64,000 nucleotides of DNA. It comes from Mycolicibacterium iranicum. GTDB taxonomy: Bacteria > Actinomycetota > Actinomycetes > Mycobacteriales > Mycobacteriaceae. Shown here in pieces: positions 16,404-24,712 of this stretch. The notes under the pieces were generated by a model, which worked only from the letters and a program-made list of their open reading frames with translations, was not told where the DNA came from and searched no databases. Location: assembly GCF_001650495.1 (NCBI RefSeq), contig NZ_LWCS01000098.1, positions 124,001-188,000 of the forward strand. The letters are read 5' to 3'. The stretch's first letter is position 1; each line of letters opens with the position of its first letter. The position numbers and the translations under genes were made by a program.

Positions 16404-17387
16404 TCAGGGCAGCGCACTGAACAGAATTGCCAGATCTGTCATCTCGGGGGCCGACGGCAGCATCGGTTGCCCCTCGGGCAGGTGCGGCTCGCCGGTCGGG
16501 GCGGCCTCCGGAACCGGGAACGCCTCGGGAACCGGGGCCGTTTCGGGCAGGGGCGCGGCCGCGGGAATCGCGGCAGGCATCTCCGCGGATGGCAGAGCGG
16601 CGGGTAACTCCGCGGGCGCCGCGAGATGCGGGACGCCTTCGGGAAGGTGCGGGACGCCGGTGGCGGCGGCCATCGGCGGCGCGACCTGCGCGGGCGCCGC
16701 GGGCTGAACCTGGCGGACCGGGGCAACGGCCTGGGGTTGGTCGACCTCGTCGGTGAGGCCCTCGGGCGACTCGACCACCTTGCGGACGACGCTGGCCGCG
16801 CTGTCGGCGGGGGCGGGCACTGCCACCCAGCCCGGATCGGGCAGCGGCGCTGATGCTGCCGCGGCGGCGGTCTGCTCAACCGGCGGAGCAGAACCCGGCG
16901 AGAGCAGCAGTCCGCCGAGAGCCGCGACGGTGGCGGCACCGAGCACACCCACAGCGATGCGCTTGCGGGAGAAGCGGCGTCGAGTCGAGGCCTGCCGGGC
17001 CATGGGCGCGGTGATGGCTTCGCTCAGGTCGACCTTGGCGACCGCGGCGCCGTAGGCAAGAGCAAGTCCGGGCTCGGTGTCGGGATGCACCATCACGGCG
17101 ACGGCACAGCGGAACGGGACGGCCTCAACCATGCGGAAACCGCAGGCGCCCAGGCGGGTACGCAACCGCAGACCATCCTGGGCAACGTCGTCGGCCCAGG
17201 TGAGCCGGACGCTGGAGACGTCGAATCCGCCGTTGGTAGCGATCGCGCGCGCACCGCGGGCCGCGGCGCCCGCCATCTCGGCGTCGTCGTGGACCTCGAT
17301 GACGTCGTGGTCGATCACGGTGCCGTCAGCCTCGTCGACCAACACCCAGACGACATCGTCGGAGGTCAGTGACAACCCCAGCACCAT
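16404..17387 (-). CDS. DUF7159-type mycobacterial membrane protein (first of two paralogues)
   Basis: 327 residues. The N-terminal 145 form a globular domain opening with MVLGLSLTSDDVVWVLVDEADG, followed by a basic stretch, one membrane helix (about 170-190) and a long Pro/Ala/Glu-rich tail with repeated PHLPEG units. It ends in FSALP. The paralogue at 32463-33617 shares the N-terminal domain, the helix, the Pro-rich tail and the FLSALP end. I chose the ATG at 17387 because it matches the paralogue's start and has an AAAGGGG site upstream. Function unknown; the domain looks actin/ATPase-like only in its first strand, which I do not press. Confidence 0.75.
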   Translation of the reverse strand: MVLGLSLTSDDVVWVLVDEADGTVIDHDVIEVHDDAEMAGAAARGARAIATNGGFDVSSVRLTWADDVAQDGLRLRTRLGACGFRMVEAVPFRCAVAVMVHPDTEPGLALAYGAAVAKVDLSEAITAPMARQASTRRRFSRKRIAVGVLGAATVAALGGLLLSPGSAPPVEQTAAAAASAPLPDPGWVAVPAPADSAASVVRKVVESPEGLTDEVDQPQAVAPVRQVQPAAPAQVAPPMAAATGVPHLPEGVPHLAAPAELPAALPSAEMPAAIPAAAPLPETAPVPEAFPVPEAAPTGEPHLPEGQPMLPSAPEMTDLAILFSALP

Positions 17388-17508
17388 GCCCACGCCGTCC
17401 CCTTTCGTCGCCGTTGTGTGATCTATCGAACACTGCCGTGCCGCTGTTACAGGTGAGGTTTGTCCGCGCGCACGGCTGGACACCGCCGCACGCAGCCCTT
17501 ACCCTTCA

Positions 17509-17534
17509 TTAAAGGTCGGCTCAACGACCTTTAA
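17509..17534. promoter_or_regulatory. Perfect 10-bp inverted repeat, candidate operator
   Basis: TTAAAGGTCG (17509-17518) and CGACCTTTAA (17525-17534) are perfect complements around a 6-nt spacer. The AT-rich outer ends stand out in this GC-rich sequence. It lies 120 nt from the DUF7159 start and 220 nt from the permease start, so either gene could be the target. Confidence 0.55.
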
Positions 17535-17664
17535 ATCCGTCCGTGGGTGCGCGGTGGATCGGCAGGAGCGTAACGCCGGCACGCGGTTCCCGCGCGCCAT
17601 GCGGGTTGCGACGCCGTGGTCGCGGGGATGAATCCTGTGCTCGTAACCTCAAATATGTTGTGCG

Positions 17665-17702
17665 GCAACGTTTTTCGCAGTTCGGTGCAACGTCGATGCA
17701 AC
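17665..17702. repeat. Three helically phased GCAAC repeats ahead of the permease gene
   Basis: GCAAC occurs at 17665, 17687 and 17698, spaced 22 and 11 nt, that is two turns and one turn of the helix. The last two lie in TGCAACG-TCGA-TGCAAC. The spacing places all three on one DNA face, as for an activator that binds tandem sites. They end 52 nt before the GTG start of the permease. Confidence 0.45.
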
Positions 17703-17753
17703 CCTTCGGCGAGTAGTGTGCTGGGTCACATCCATGAAGGGAGATCTGTTTTC

Positions 17754-19163
17754 GTGAGCGGCGTCGAAGAACACCAGGAAACCGACACTTATCTAGCGAA
17801 ACGTCAGCTCAAACGGGGCACCGCAGGCTGGGTACTTCTCGCGGGGCTGGGCGTCAGCTACGTCATCTCCGGGGACTACTCCGGTTGGAACTTCGGGCTC
17901 GCCGAGGGCGGATTCGGAGGTCTGGCGATCGCCGCGGTGATCATCGCCGGGATGTATCTGGCCCTGGTGCTCGGCATGGCAGAACTGTCCTCGGCGCTGC
18001 CCGCGGCCGGCGGTGGCTACACCTTCGCCCGCCGGGCCCTCGGACCGTGGGGCGGCTTCGCCACCGGGACCGCAATCCTGATCGAATACGCGATCGCACC
18101 GGCCGCCATCGCGACGTTCATCGGTGCCTACGTCGAATCCCTGGGCCTCTTCGGCATCACCGACGGCTGGTGGGTCTACCTCGCCGCGTATGCCATCTTC
18201 ATCGGCATCCACCTGTCGGGAGTCGGCGAAGCGCTGAAAGTCATGTTCGTCATCACAGCGATCGCGCTCGTCGGGCTCATCGTGTTCGCGGTCGCCGCCG
18301 TCGGGCATTTCGACGCCGCAAACCTGACCGACATCGCCGTCACCGACGCGACAGGAGCATCGCCTTTTCTTCCGTTCGGATTGCTCGGAGTCTGGGCGGC
18401 CATTCCGTTCGCGATCTGGTTCTTCCTCGCGATCGAGGGCGTGCCGCTGGCCGCTGAAGAGACAGACCGGCCGGAGCGCAACGTGCCGCGGGGGATCATC
18501 GCGGCGATGGCGGTGCTGCTGGTCACCTGCGTCGCGGTGCTGGTCCTGACGACGGGTGCAGGTGGGGCCGCGGCGATGTCGGAGTCCGGCAATCCTCTGG
18601 TCGAAGCACTGGGCGACAGCATGTGGGCCAAGGTCGTCAACTACATCGGGCTCGCCGGCCTGATCGCCAGTTTCTTCTCGATCATCTACGCCTACTCGCG
18701 GCAATTGTTCGCGCTGTCGCGCGCGGGTTATCTGCCGACCGCACTGTCGGTGACCAACTCGCGCAAAGCCCCGACGCTCGCGCTGATCGTGCCCGGCCTC
18801 ATCGGGTTCGCTCTGTCGCTGACCGGCCAGGGCGCGCTGCTTCTCAACATGGCAGTCTTCGGCGCCGCGCTGAGCTACGTGCTGATGATGGTGAGCCACA
18901 TCGTGTTACGCAGGCGTGAACCCGAGATGCCGCGGCCCTACCGGACCCCCGGCGGCGTCGCCACCACCGGGTTCGCTCTGGTCGTGGCCGTGCTGGCCGT
19001 GATCGCCACGTTCCTCGTCGATCACATCGCCGCACTGTGCTGCCTGGTCGTCTTCGCCCTGTTCATGGCGTACTTCGGGATCTACAGCCGGCACCGCTTG
19101 ATCGCCAATTCCCCCGATGAGGAGTTCGCCGCACTTGCCGCCGCCGAGGACGAGCTCAGGTGA
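17754..19163 (+). CDS. eat: Ethanolamine permease (APC family)
   Basis: 469 residues with 12 predicted membrane helices of the amino acid-polyamine-organocation superfamily. The N-terminal motif GVSYVISGDYSGWNFGLAEGGFGG and the EGVPLAAEE segment in the middle are typical of ethanolamine permeases of the Eat group. The next two genes encode ethanolamine ammonia-lyase, which fixes the likely substrate. I chose the GTG at 17754 because AAGGGAGA lies 10 nt upstream; the frame opens earlier but without a plausible start. The stop overlaps the eutB start (GTGA). Confidence 0.9.
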   Translation: MSGVEEHQETDTYLAKRQLKRGTAGWVLLAGLGVSYVISGDYSGWNFGLAEGGFGGLAIAAVIIAGMYLALVLGMAELSSALPAAGGGYTFARRALGPWGGFATGTAILIEYAIAPAAIATFIGAYVESLGLFGITDGWWVYLAAYAIFIGIHLSGVGEALKVMFVITAIALVGLIVFAVAAVGHFDAANLTDIAVTDATGASPFLPFGLLGVWAAIPFAIWFFLAIEGVPLAAEETDRPERNVPRGIIAAMAVLLVTCVAVLVLTTGAGGAAAMSESGNPLVEALGDSMWAKVVNYIGLAGLIASFFSIIYAYSRQLFALSRAGYLPTALSVTNSRKAPTLALIVPGLIGFALSLTGQGALLLNMAVFGAALSYVLMMVSHIVLRRREPEMPRPYRTPGGVATTGFALVVAVLAVIATFLVDHIAALCCLVVFALFMAYFGIYSRHRLIANSPDEEFAALAAAEDELR

Positions 19164-20569
19164 CCTACCGCCAGCAGATCTCCGGGCACACCTATCAGTT
19201 CGACGGACTGGTCGATGTGATGGCCAAGGCGACGCCGCTGCGCTCCGGCGACGAACTGGCCGGGTGCGCGGCCGAATCGGACGCCGAAAGGGCCGCTGCT
19301 GCATGGGTTCTCGCCGACCTGCCGCTGACGACGTTCCTGGACGAGCAGGTCGTCCCCTATGAAACCGACGACGTCACCCGTCTGATCATCGACACCCATG
19401 AGCGGTCCGCCTTCGCGCCGATCGCACATCTCACGGTAGGCGGATTCCGGGACTGGTTGCTGGACAGCGCATCTCAGTCAGACAGCGCGGACCGCATCGC
19501 TGCGGTCACCGCGGGACTGACTCCGGAGATGGTGGCCGCGGTGTCGAAGATCATGCGCAACCAGGACCTCATCGCCGTCGCCTCCGCCACGACCGTCCGC
19601 GCGGCATTCCGCACATCGATCGGCGTCCCGGGCACGCTGGCCACCCGACTGCAGCCCAACCATCCGACTGACGACCCCCGCGGGATCGCCGCGGCGACAC
19701 TCGACGGTCTGCTGATGGGGTGCGGCGACGCGGTGATCGGCATCAACCCGGCCACCGATTCACCTCATGCGACGTCGGATCTGTTGCATCTGCTCGACGA
19801 GATCCGCCAGCGGTTCGACATTCCGATGCAGTCCTGTGTGCTGACACACGTGACGACGACGATCGATCTCATCGAGCGGGGCGCCCCGGTCGACCTGGTC
19901 TTCCAGTCGATCGCCGGAACGCAGGGCGCCAACACGAGTTTCGGCATCACCCTGCCGATGTTGCACGAGGCCGACGAGGCCGGCCGCTCGCTGGGTCGCG
20001 GCACCGTCGGGAACAACGTCATGTACCTGGAGACCGGGCAGGGATCGGCGTTGTCGGCGGGCGCGCATCTGGGCACCGGCGGAAAACCAGTCGATCAGCA
20101 GACTCTCGAGACCCGTGCCTACGCCGTCGCCCGAGCGCTGAACCCGCTGCTGGTCAACACCGTTGTCGGCTTCATCGGACCCGAGTACCTCTACGACGGC
20201 AAGCAGATCGTCAGGGCCGGCCTCGAAGATCACTTCTGCGGCAAGCTCCTCGGACTGCCGATGGGCGTCGACGTCTGCTACACCAACCACGCCGAAGCCG
20301 ACCAGGACGACATGGACACCCTGCTCACGCTCCTCGGGGTGGCCGGCACAGCGTTCGTCATCACCGTGCCCGGAGCCGACGACGTCATGCTCGGCTACCA
20401 GAGTTTGGCTTTCCACGACGCGCTCTACGTGCGCAAGGCCCTCGGATTGCGCCCGGCGCCCGAGTTCGAGGCGTGGCTGACGCGGCTGGGGATGGCCGAC
20501 GGCGACGGACGCGTTCTCCCGGTCGATCCCGCCGGCTCTCCCCTGCTAGCCCTGGCAGCAGGTCAATGA
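19160..20569 (+). CDS. eutB: Ethanolamine ammonia-lyase, large subunit
   Basis: A 469-residue EutB of normal length. EutBC uses adenosylcobalamin radical chemistry to convert ethanolamine to acetaldehyde and ammonia. The TIM-barrel motifs characteristic of EutB are visible: DLPLTTFLDEQVVPYETDDVTR, GCGDAVIGINPATDS, QSIAGTQGAN and LGVPMGVDVCYTNHAE-like (here LGLPMGVDVCYTNHAE). It follows the permease with a GTGA overlap and precedes eutC with an ATGA overlap, so the three are translated together. No eutA reactivase or shell-protein genes are present in this window. Confidence 0.95.
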   Translation: MTYRQQISGHTYQFDGLVDVMAKATPLRSGDELAGCAAESDAERAAAAWVLADLPLTTFLDEQVVPYETDDVTRLIIDTHERSAFAPIAHLTVGGFRDWLLDSASQSDSADRIAAVTAGLTPEMVAAVSKIMRNQDLIAVASATTVRAAFRTSIGVPGTLATRLQPNHPTDDPRGIAAATLDGLLMGCGDAVIGINPATDSPHATSDLLHLLDEIRQRFDIPMQSCVLTHVTTTIDLIERGAPVDLVFQSIAGTQGANTSFGITLPMLHEADEAGRSLGRGTVGNNVMYLETGQGSALSAGAHLGTGGKPVDQQTLETRAYAVARALNPLLVNTVVGFIGPEYLYDGKQIVRAGLEDHFCGKLLGLPMGVDVCYTNHAEADQDDMDTLLTLLGVAGTAFVITVPGADDVMLGYQSLAFHDALYVRKALGLRPAPEFEAWLTRLGMADGDGRVLPVDPAGSPLLALAAGQ

Positions 20570-21318
20570 CGGCGGAACGCATTCTTCCCGCCGACGACGT
20601 GTGGGCACCGCTGCGTCGGAGCACCCAGGCCCGAATCGGATTGGGCCGCACCGGCAATGCGCTACCGTCCCGGCGAGTGCTCGAGTTCAAGGCGGCCCAT
20701 TCGGCGGCGCGCGACGCCGTGCACGTGCCGCTCGACGCCGAAGCGCTCGCGGCCGAGGTCGAGGCCCTCGGCCTGGGAACACCAGCGCACGTGCGCAGCC
20801 GGGCCGCCGACCGCAGCGAGTATCTCCGGCGCCCAGACCTCGGGCGTGCCCCTGCCGACCTCGGCGCACTGCCGCACTGCGGCGCCGACGTCGGTGTCGT
20901 GCTGGCCGACGGCCTGTCTCCGCGGGCCCTGGCCGACCACGGTGCACACCTGCTGGCCGCGCTTGCCGGCGAGTTCGATGGCACCTATCGGCTGGCGCCG
21001 CCGGTGATCGCCACGCAGGCGCGGGTAGCGCTCGGGGACCACATCGGTGCCGCACTCGGGGTGAGCACTTTGTTGATGGTCATCGGCGAACGCCCCGGAC
21101 TGTCGGTCGCCGACAGCCTCGGCATCTACCTGACCCACCTGCCCCGGCCTGGCCGCACTGACGCCGACCGCAACTGCATCTCGAACATCCACCCGCCCGG
21201 CGGACTCGACTACGCCACCGCGGCACGCATTGCGGCGGCGCTGGTGACCGGTGCGCGCAGGCTGGGACGATCCGGCGTCGACCTCAAAGACAGCTCGCGC
21301 GCCGAGCTCGAGGCCTGA
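20566..21318 (+). CDS. eutC: Ethanolamine ammonia-lyase, small subunit
   Basis: 250 residues. EutC completes the (EutB-EutC) active enzyme and holds part of the cobalamin site. Typical features are TQARIGLGRTGNALPS and LEFKAAHSAARDAVH near the N-terminus, PPVIATQARVALGDHIG, LLMVIGERPGLS, and CISNIHPPGGLDYATAA near the end. The ATG overlaps the eutB stop. The frame is open upstream across eutB but the family start is clearly at 20566. The stop abuts the stop of the convergent lipoprotein gene with no gap. Confidence 0.95.
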   Translation: MTAERILPADDVWAPLRRSTQARIGLGRTGNALPSRRVLEFKAAHSAARDAVHVPLDAEALAAEVEALGLGTPAHVRSRAADRSEYLRRPDLGRAPADLGALPHCGADVGVVLADGLSPRALADHGAHLLAALAGEFDGTYRLAPPVIATQARVALGDHIGAALGVSTLLMVIGERPGLSVADSLGIYLTHLPRPGRTDADRNCISNIHPPGGLDYATAARIAAALVTGARRLGRSGVDLKDSSRAELEA

Positions 21319-21984
21319 CTACGCCTTGGTATTGGCCAGCCGCTCGATGCGCTCGAGCGCTTCCTCAGCGAGACCGACGACGTCGAAGCCCGGGGTCGCG
21401 CCGCATGTCGTGATCTCGATGGCTGCGTTGTAGGCCGCGACGAAGAGGTTGTCGCAGTTCCAGTCGAACGCGCGCAGAGACCACAGCACACTGCCCTCGG
21501 GCCCCTCAGCGGGGAGCGCCTGCACCTGGAAGTCGTACACGCGATCACGCATTGTGGTGACCGACAGCGTGGTGCCCGTGCACGCGTCGATGGCCTCTCG
21601 GACCGCCCGCAGGGCGGCAGCGGGATCGAACTCCGCCCGGTACACCGCGACCATCTCCTCGACGAAATACTGCCCGTCGTCGCTGGTCCAGTGACCCCCG
21701 TCGGTGGCAAGAGGCCGTTCCGCCTCGATGAACGGCGGGTCGACCTCGCGGCCCAAACCGGCGCAGCGCTCTGGTTCGGCGACGGCGAACAGGTTGCCGT
21801 CCTCCCCGATCACTTTCGGGCTGAGCAGGTCGACCACCTGCAGCGTGCCGATCGGGGCGGCGAGGGACTCGGGCCTTGCCTGCGGTTGGTCGACATGGCG
21901 TGTGCAGCCACCGAGCACCGCTACGACGCAGGCGGCGACCGCGACGACCTCAGTCGCCCCTGTCCGCCGCGCTGCCGAGGTCAT
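21319..21984 (-). CDS. Lipoprotein with PknH-like extracellular sensor domain
   Basis: 221 residues. The signal peptide ends in a lipobox LGGC with Cys27 as the lipidated residue. The mature part matches the PknH extracellular sensor-domain pattern: paired cysteines (ERCAGLG, DACTGTT, NCDNL, TTCG), GQYFVEEMVAVYRAEFDPAAALRAV and a late WNCDNLFVAAYNA. Many mycobacterial lipoproteins carry this domain without a kinase; ligands are unknown. The ATG overlaps the tex stop (ATGA), so it is the second gene of a tex operon. Confidence 0.85.
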   Translation of the reverse strand: MTSAARRTGATEVVAVAACVVAVLGGCTRHVDQPQARPESLAAPIGTLQVVDLLSPKVIGEDGNLFAVAEPERCAGLGREVDPPFIEAERPLATDGGHWTSDDGQYFVEEMVAVYRAEFDPAAALRAVREAIDACTGTTLSVTTMRDRVYDFQVQALPAEGPEGSVLWSLRAFDWNCDNLFVAAYNAAIEITTCGATPGFDVVGLAEEALERIERLANTKA

Positions 21985-24314
21985 CGTCCGAAGCCGGCTT
22001 CGCGCAGCGCCTGCGCCATCGATCCGCTGGCACGACTGGTATCGCGTCCGCTGGAGTTGTTGGCGCGCTGAGATTTTCGCGGTGTGCTGCCGGGCCGCTC
22101 GTCTTTGCGCGGGGCCCGGGCGGGTTTGGCTCCGTCGTTGAGGCGAAGGGTCAGCCCGATTCGCTGCCGCTCCACGTCGACGTCGACGACCTTGACGCGC
22201 ACCACCTGACCCGACCGCACCACCTCATGGGGGTCGGAGATGTAGCGGTCGGCCATCGCGGAGACGTGCACAAGTCCATCTTGGTGCACGCCGACGTCGA
22301 CGAACGCGCCGAATGCGGCAACATTTGTGACCACACCTTCCAGGATCATGCCCGCCTTCAGGTCGGCGACCTTCTCCACCCCGGCCGCGAACGTCGCGGT
22401 CGTGAACGCCGGCCGGGGATCGCGTCCCGGTTTCTCCAGCTCGCCCAGGATGTCGGTGACGGTCGGGATACCGAACCTCTCGTCGGCGAAATCTGCAGGC
22501 CGCAGCGAGCGCAGGGCGCGCTCGTCACCGATGATCTCGCCGAGCGTCACCCCTGCCCGGTCAAGGATGCGCCGGACAACGGGGTAGGACTCCGGATGAA
22601 CCCCGGACGCGTCGAGGGGATCCTCACCGTCGCGAATCCGCAGGAATCCCGCACACTGCTCGAAAGCCTTGGGCCCCAGCCGCGGAACGTCCAGCAGCGC
22701 CCGACGGTTCTGGAACCGGCCCGTCTTGTCGCGGTACGCGACGATGGCCTCTGCCAGCGATTCGGTAATCCCCGAAACGCGGGAGAGCAGCGGCACCGAA
22801 GCCGTGTTCAAGTCCACACCCACCGCGTTCACCGCGTCCTCGACGACCGCACCCAAGCTCTTGGCCAGGGTGCCCGGGGCCACGTCGTGCTGATATTGGC
22901 CCACGCCGATCGACTTCGGTTCGATCTTCACCAGCTCCGCCAGGGGGTCCTGCAGGCGGCGAGCGATCGACACGGCGCCGCGTAGCGTGACGTCGAGGTC
23001 CGGTAGCTCGTGTGCGGCGTAGGCCGATGCCGAGTACACCGACGCACCGGCCTCACTGACGATCGCCCTGGCAGGCGCCGATGCGCCGGAGCGTCGAATG
23101 TCGGAGATGAGTTCGGTTGCCAGAGCGTCGGTCTCGCGCGATGCAGTGCCGTTGCCGATCGCGATCAGGTCGACTCCGTGGCGGGCCACCAATGCAGCCA
23201 GCGTGGCCTTGGCCGCATCCCACTGCTTCTGCGGCTGGTGCGGGAAAATCGCGCAGGTGTCGACGACCTTGCCGGTGCCGTCGACGACCGCGACCTTGAC
23301 CCCGGTCCGGAAACCCGGATCGAGGCCTATCGTCGTGCGGTTGCCCGCGGGCGCGGCGAGAAGAAGATCCTTGAGATTTTTGGCGAACACCGTGACGGCG
23401 TCCTCCTCGGCGCGCATCCGCAGCCGGACACGTGCGTCGACCGACGCCGACACCGACAGTCGGGTTCGCCACGCGAAACCGACTGTGGCGGTCAGCCAGG
23501 GCGTGGCCGCGGCTCCGGCGGCCAGATCCACTCCGAGTGCGTCTGCGATCATCGCCTGGTATTGGGCATCCTCGCCGCTGTCGAGTGCCAGCGAGAGCGC
23601 CTGTTCCTTCTCTCCTCGCAACACGGCGAGCACACGATGCGACGGCATCGTGGCCAGCGGCTCGGTGTGGTCGAGGTAGTCCCGGAATTTCTGCGTCTTC
23701 TCCGAGGTCGACGCCTCGTCGGAGGCCGGCCGGGTACGTACCGAACCCCGCTCCCAGAAGCGCTCGCGCAGCCCGCCGACGAGTTCGGCGTCTTCGGCAG
23801 CCCGCTCGACGATGATGTGCCGCGCGCCGTCGAGTGCCGCCGCGACATCGGGGACGTCGCCGGAGAGGAACTCCGCCGCCGCCTCGTCGGGGACCTGCGT
23901 CGGGTCGGCCAGCAGCCGCTCGGCCAGTGGCTGGAGGCCCGCTTCTCTGGCAATCTGCGCCTTGGTGCGGCGCTTCGGCTTGTACGGCAGATAGATGTCC
24001 TCGACCCGGGCTTTGGTGTCGGCGGCCATCAGCGCGGCGGTCAGCTCGGCGGTGAGTTTACCCTGCTCCTTGATGGAGGCGAGCACCGCGTTGCGCCGCT
24101 CGTCGAGCTCACGCAGATAACCGAGACGTTCCTCCAGCAACCGCAGTTTTCCGTCGTCGAGACTGCCCGTCGCCTCCTTGCGGTACCGGGCGATGAACGG
24201 CACGGTGGCGCCTTCATCGAGCAGTCGCACCGCCGCGGCCACCTGGTTCGCCCCCACCGCCAGTTCCGCAGCGAGACGGGCATTTACAGAGTCAATCGCG
24301 GCAGACTTGATCAC
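21981..24314 (-). CDS. tex: Tex-family S1 RNA-binding transcription accessory protein
   Basis: 777 residues with the full Tex plan: an N-terminal helical region (TVPFIARYRKEATGSLDD), a YqgF/RNase H-like domain (TIGLDPGFRTGVKVAVVD, LIAIGNGTASRETD), a helix-hairpin-helix region (LNTASVPLLSRVSGITESLAEAIV), and an S1 domain (MILEGVVTNVAAFGAFVDVGVHQDGLVH). A basic Ser-rich tail follows. Tex binds nucleic acid and affects transcription. I chose the GTG at 24314; a TTG six codons upstream is possible. It diverges from katE. Confidence 0.93.
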   Translation of the reverse strand: MIKSAAIDSVNARLAAELAVGANQVAAAVRLLDEGATVPFIARYRKEATGSLDDGKLRLLEERLGYLRELDERRNAVLASIKEQGKLTAELTAALMAADTKARVEDIYLPYKPKRRTKAQIAREAGLQPLAERLLADPTQVPDEAAAEFLSGDVPDVAAALDGARHIIVERAAEDAELVGGLRERFWERGSVRTRPASDEASTSEKTQKFRDYLDHTEPLATMPSHRVLAVLRGEKEQALSLALDSGEDAQYQAMIADALGVDLAAGAAATPWLTATVGFAWRTRLSVSASVDARVRLRMRAEEDAVTVFAKNLKDLLLAAPAGNRTTIGLDPGFRTGVKVAVVDGTGKVVDTCAIFPHQPQKQWDAAKATLAALVARHGVDLIAIGNGTASRETDALATELISDIRRSGASAPARAIVSEAGASVYSASAYAAHELPDLDVTLRGAVSIARRLQDPLAELVKIEPKSIGVGQYQHDVAPGTLAKSLGAVVEDAVNAVGVDLNTASVPLLSRVSGITESLAEAIVAYRDKTGRFQNRRALLDVPRLGPKAFEQCAGFLRIRDGEDPLDASGVHPESYPVVRRILDRAGVTLGEIIGDERALRSLRPADFADERFGIPTVTDILGELEKPGRDPRPAFTTATFAAGVEKVADLKAGMILEGVVTNVAAFGAFVDVGVHQDGLVHVSAMADRYISDPHEVVRSGQVVRVKVVDVDVERQRIGLTLRLNDGAKPARAPRKDERPGSTPRKSQRANNSSGRDTSRASGSMAQALREAGFGR

Positions 24315-24426
24315 GCGCGGAACCCTACCCAATCAGGCGGACAACCCCGCTTCGGGACACGGGCGCAGGCACGGTGTGAACGTGCGCCCGGGGGAGCCGC
24401 CACGTGCCTGAGCACTGATATCGCCC

Positions 24427-24538
24427 ATTGACATCCTCGATCGCCTCCGGTAGCGGAATGTGACCCACATCTTCGGCGACCCCGGCGATGGAATTCAACG
24501 GTCTGATCTCGGCGCCGGGACGCGCCGGCGGCGACTGA
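24427..24538 (+). pseudogene. Remnant of a TPP-dependent enzyme (pyruvate oxidase / acetolactate synthase type)
   Basis: The frame from 24427 reads IDILDRLR, a TAG stop, then RNVTHIFGDPGDG. THIFGxPGDG is the hallmark at the N-terminus of pyruvate oxidase/acetolactate synthase-like TPP enzymes. After a frame change near 24490 the next frame continues FNGLISAPGRAGGD and stops, again matching the family (GDGINGL...). Only about 37 codons remain of a protein that should be about 550-600 residues. With an internal stop and a frameshift this is clearly dead. Confidence 0.65.
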
Positions 24539-24643
24539 CGTTCCTGTGCTCAACGGCCCTTCGACGCCAAGTCAGACTGCCCGCATCTCACCTACCAGAT
24601 ATCGGGACCACGTCCGCTGAACTCTTCACGCGAAACCAGGTGA

Positions 24644-24668
24644 GTTTGGCTGGAATATTCGCGGGTAT
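24644..24668 (+). promoter_or_regulatory. SigF-type promoter of katE
   Basis: GTTT (24644-24647), 15 nt, GGGTAT (24663-24668) fits the mycobacterial SigF consensus GTTT-N15-17-GGGTAT. The predicted start of transcription is near 24675, leaving a leader of about 38 nt with a GGAGG site before the ATG. SigF control fits a stationary-phase or stress catalase. Confidence 0.6.
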
Positions 24669-24712
24669 TGCGCGAGGGCTGGAACAGCAGCCCAACCATT
24701 GTGGAGGTACAG

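Larger units (their letters stand above)
17388..17753. other. 366-nt divergent control region between a DUF7159 gene and the ethanolamine operon
   Basis: No gene is supported here. The region holds a 10-bp-arm palindrome (17509-17534), a run of three GCAAC repeats close to the permease start, and the AAGGGAGA ribosome-binding site of the permease (17736-17743). It must contain promoters for both directions. Confidence 0.6.
24315..24712. other. 398-nt divergent region between tex and katE
   Basis: It holds a decayed TPP-enzyme fragment (24427-24538), a SigF-type promoter for katE (24644-24668) and the GGAGG ribosome-binding site of katE (24702-24706). No intact gene is seen. Confidence 0.6.

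Noticed and set aside
15111..16607. 498-codon plus-strand frame opposite the acyl-CoA dehydrogenase-like gene
   Set aside because: Composition is that of an antisense frame (Arg, His, Gly runs) and the opposite strand has a complete family protein.
17388..17753. Cobalamin riboswitch ahead of the ethanolamine operon
   Set aside because: No B12-box-like GCCACTG core or extended leader structure could be found by eye.
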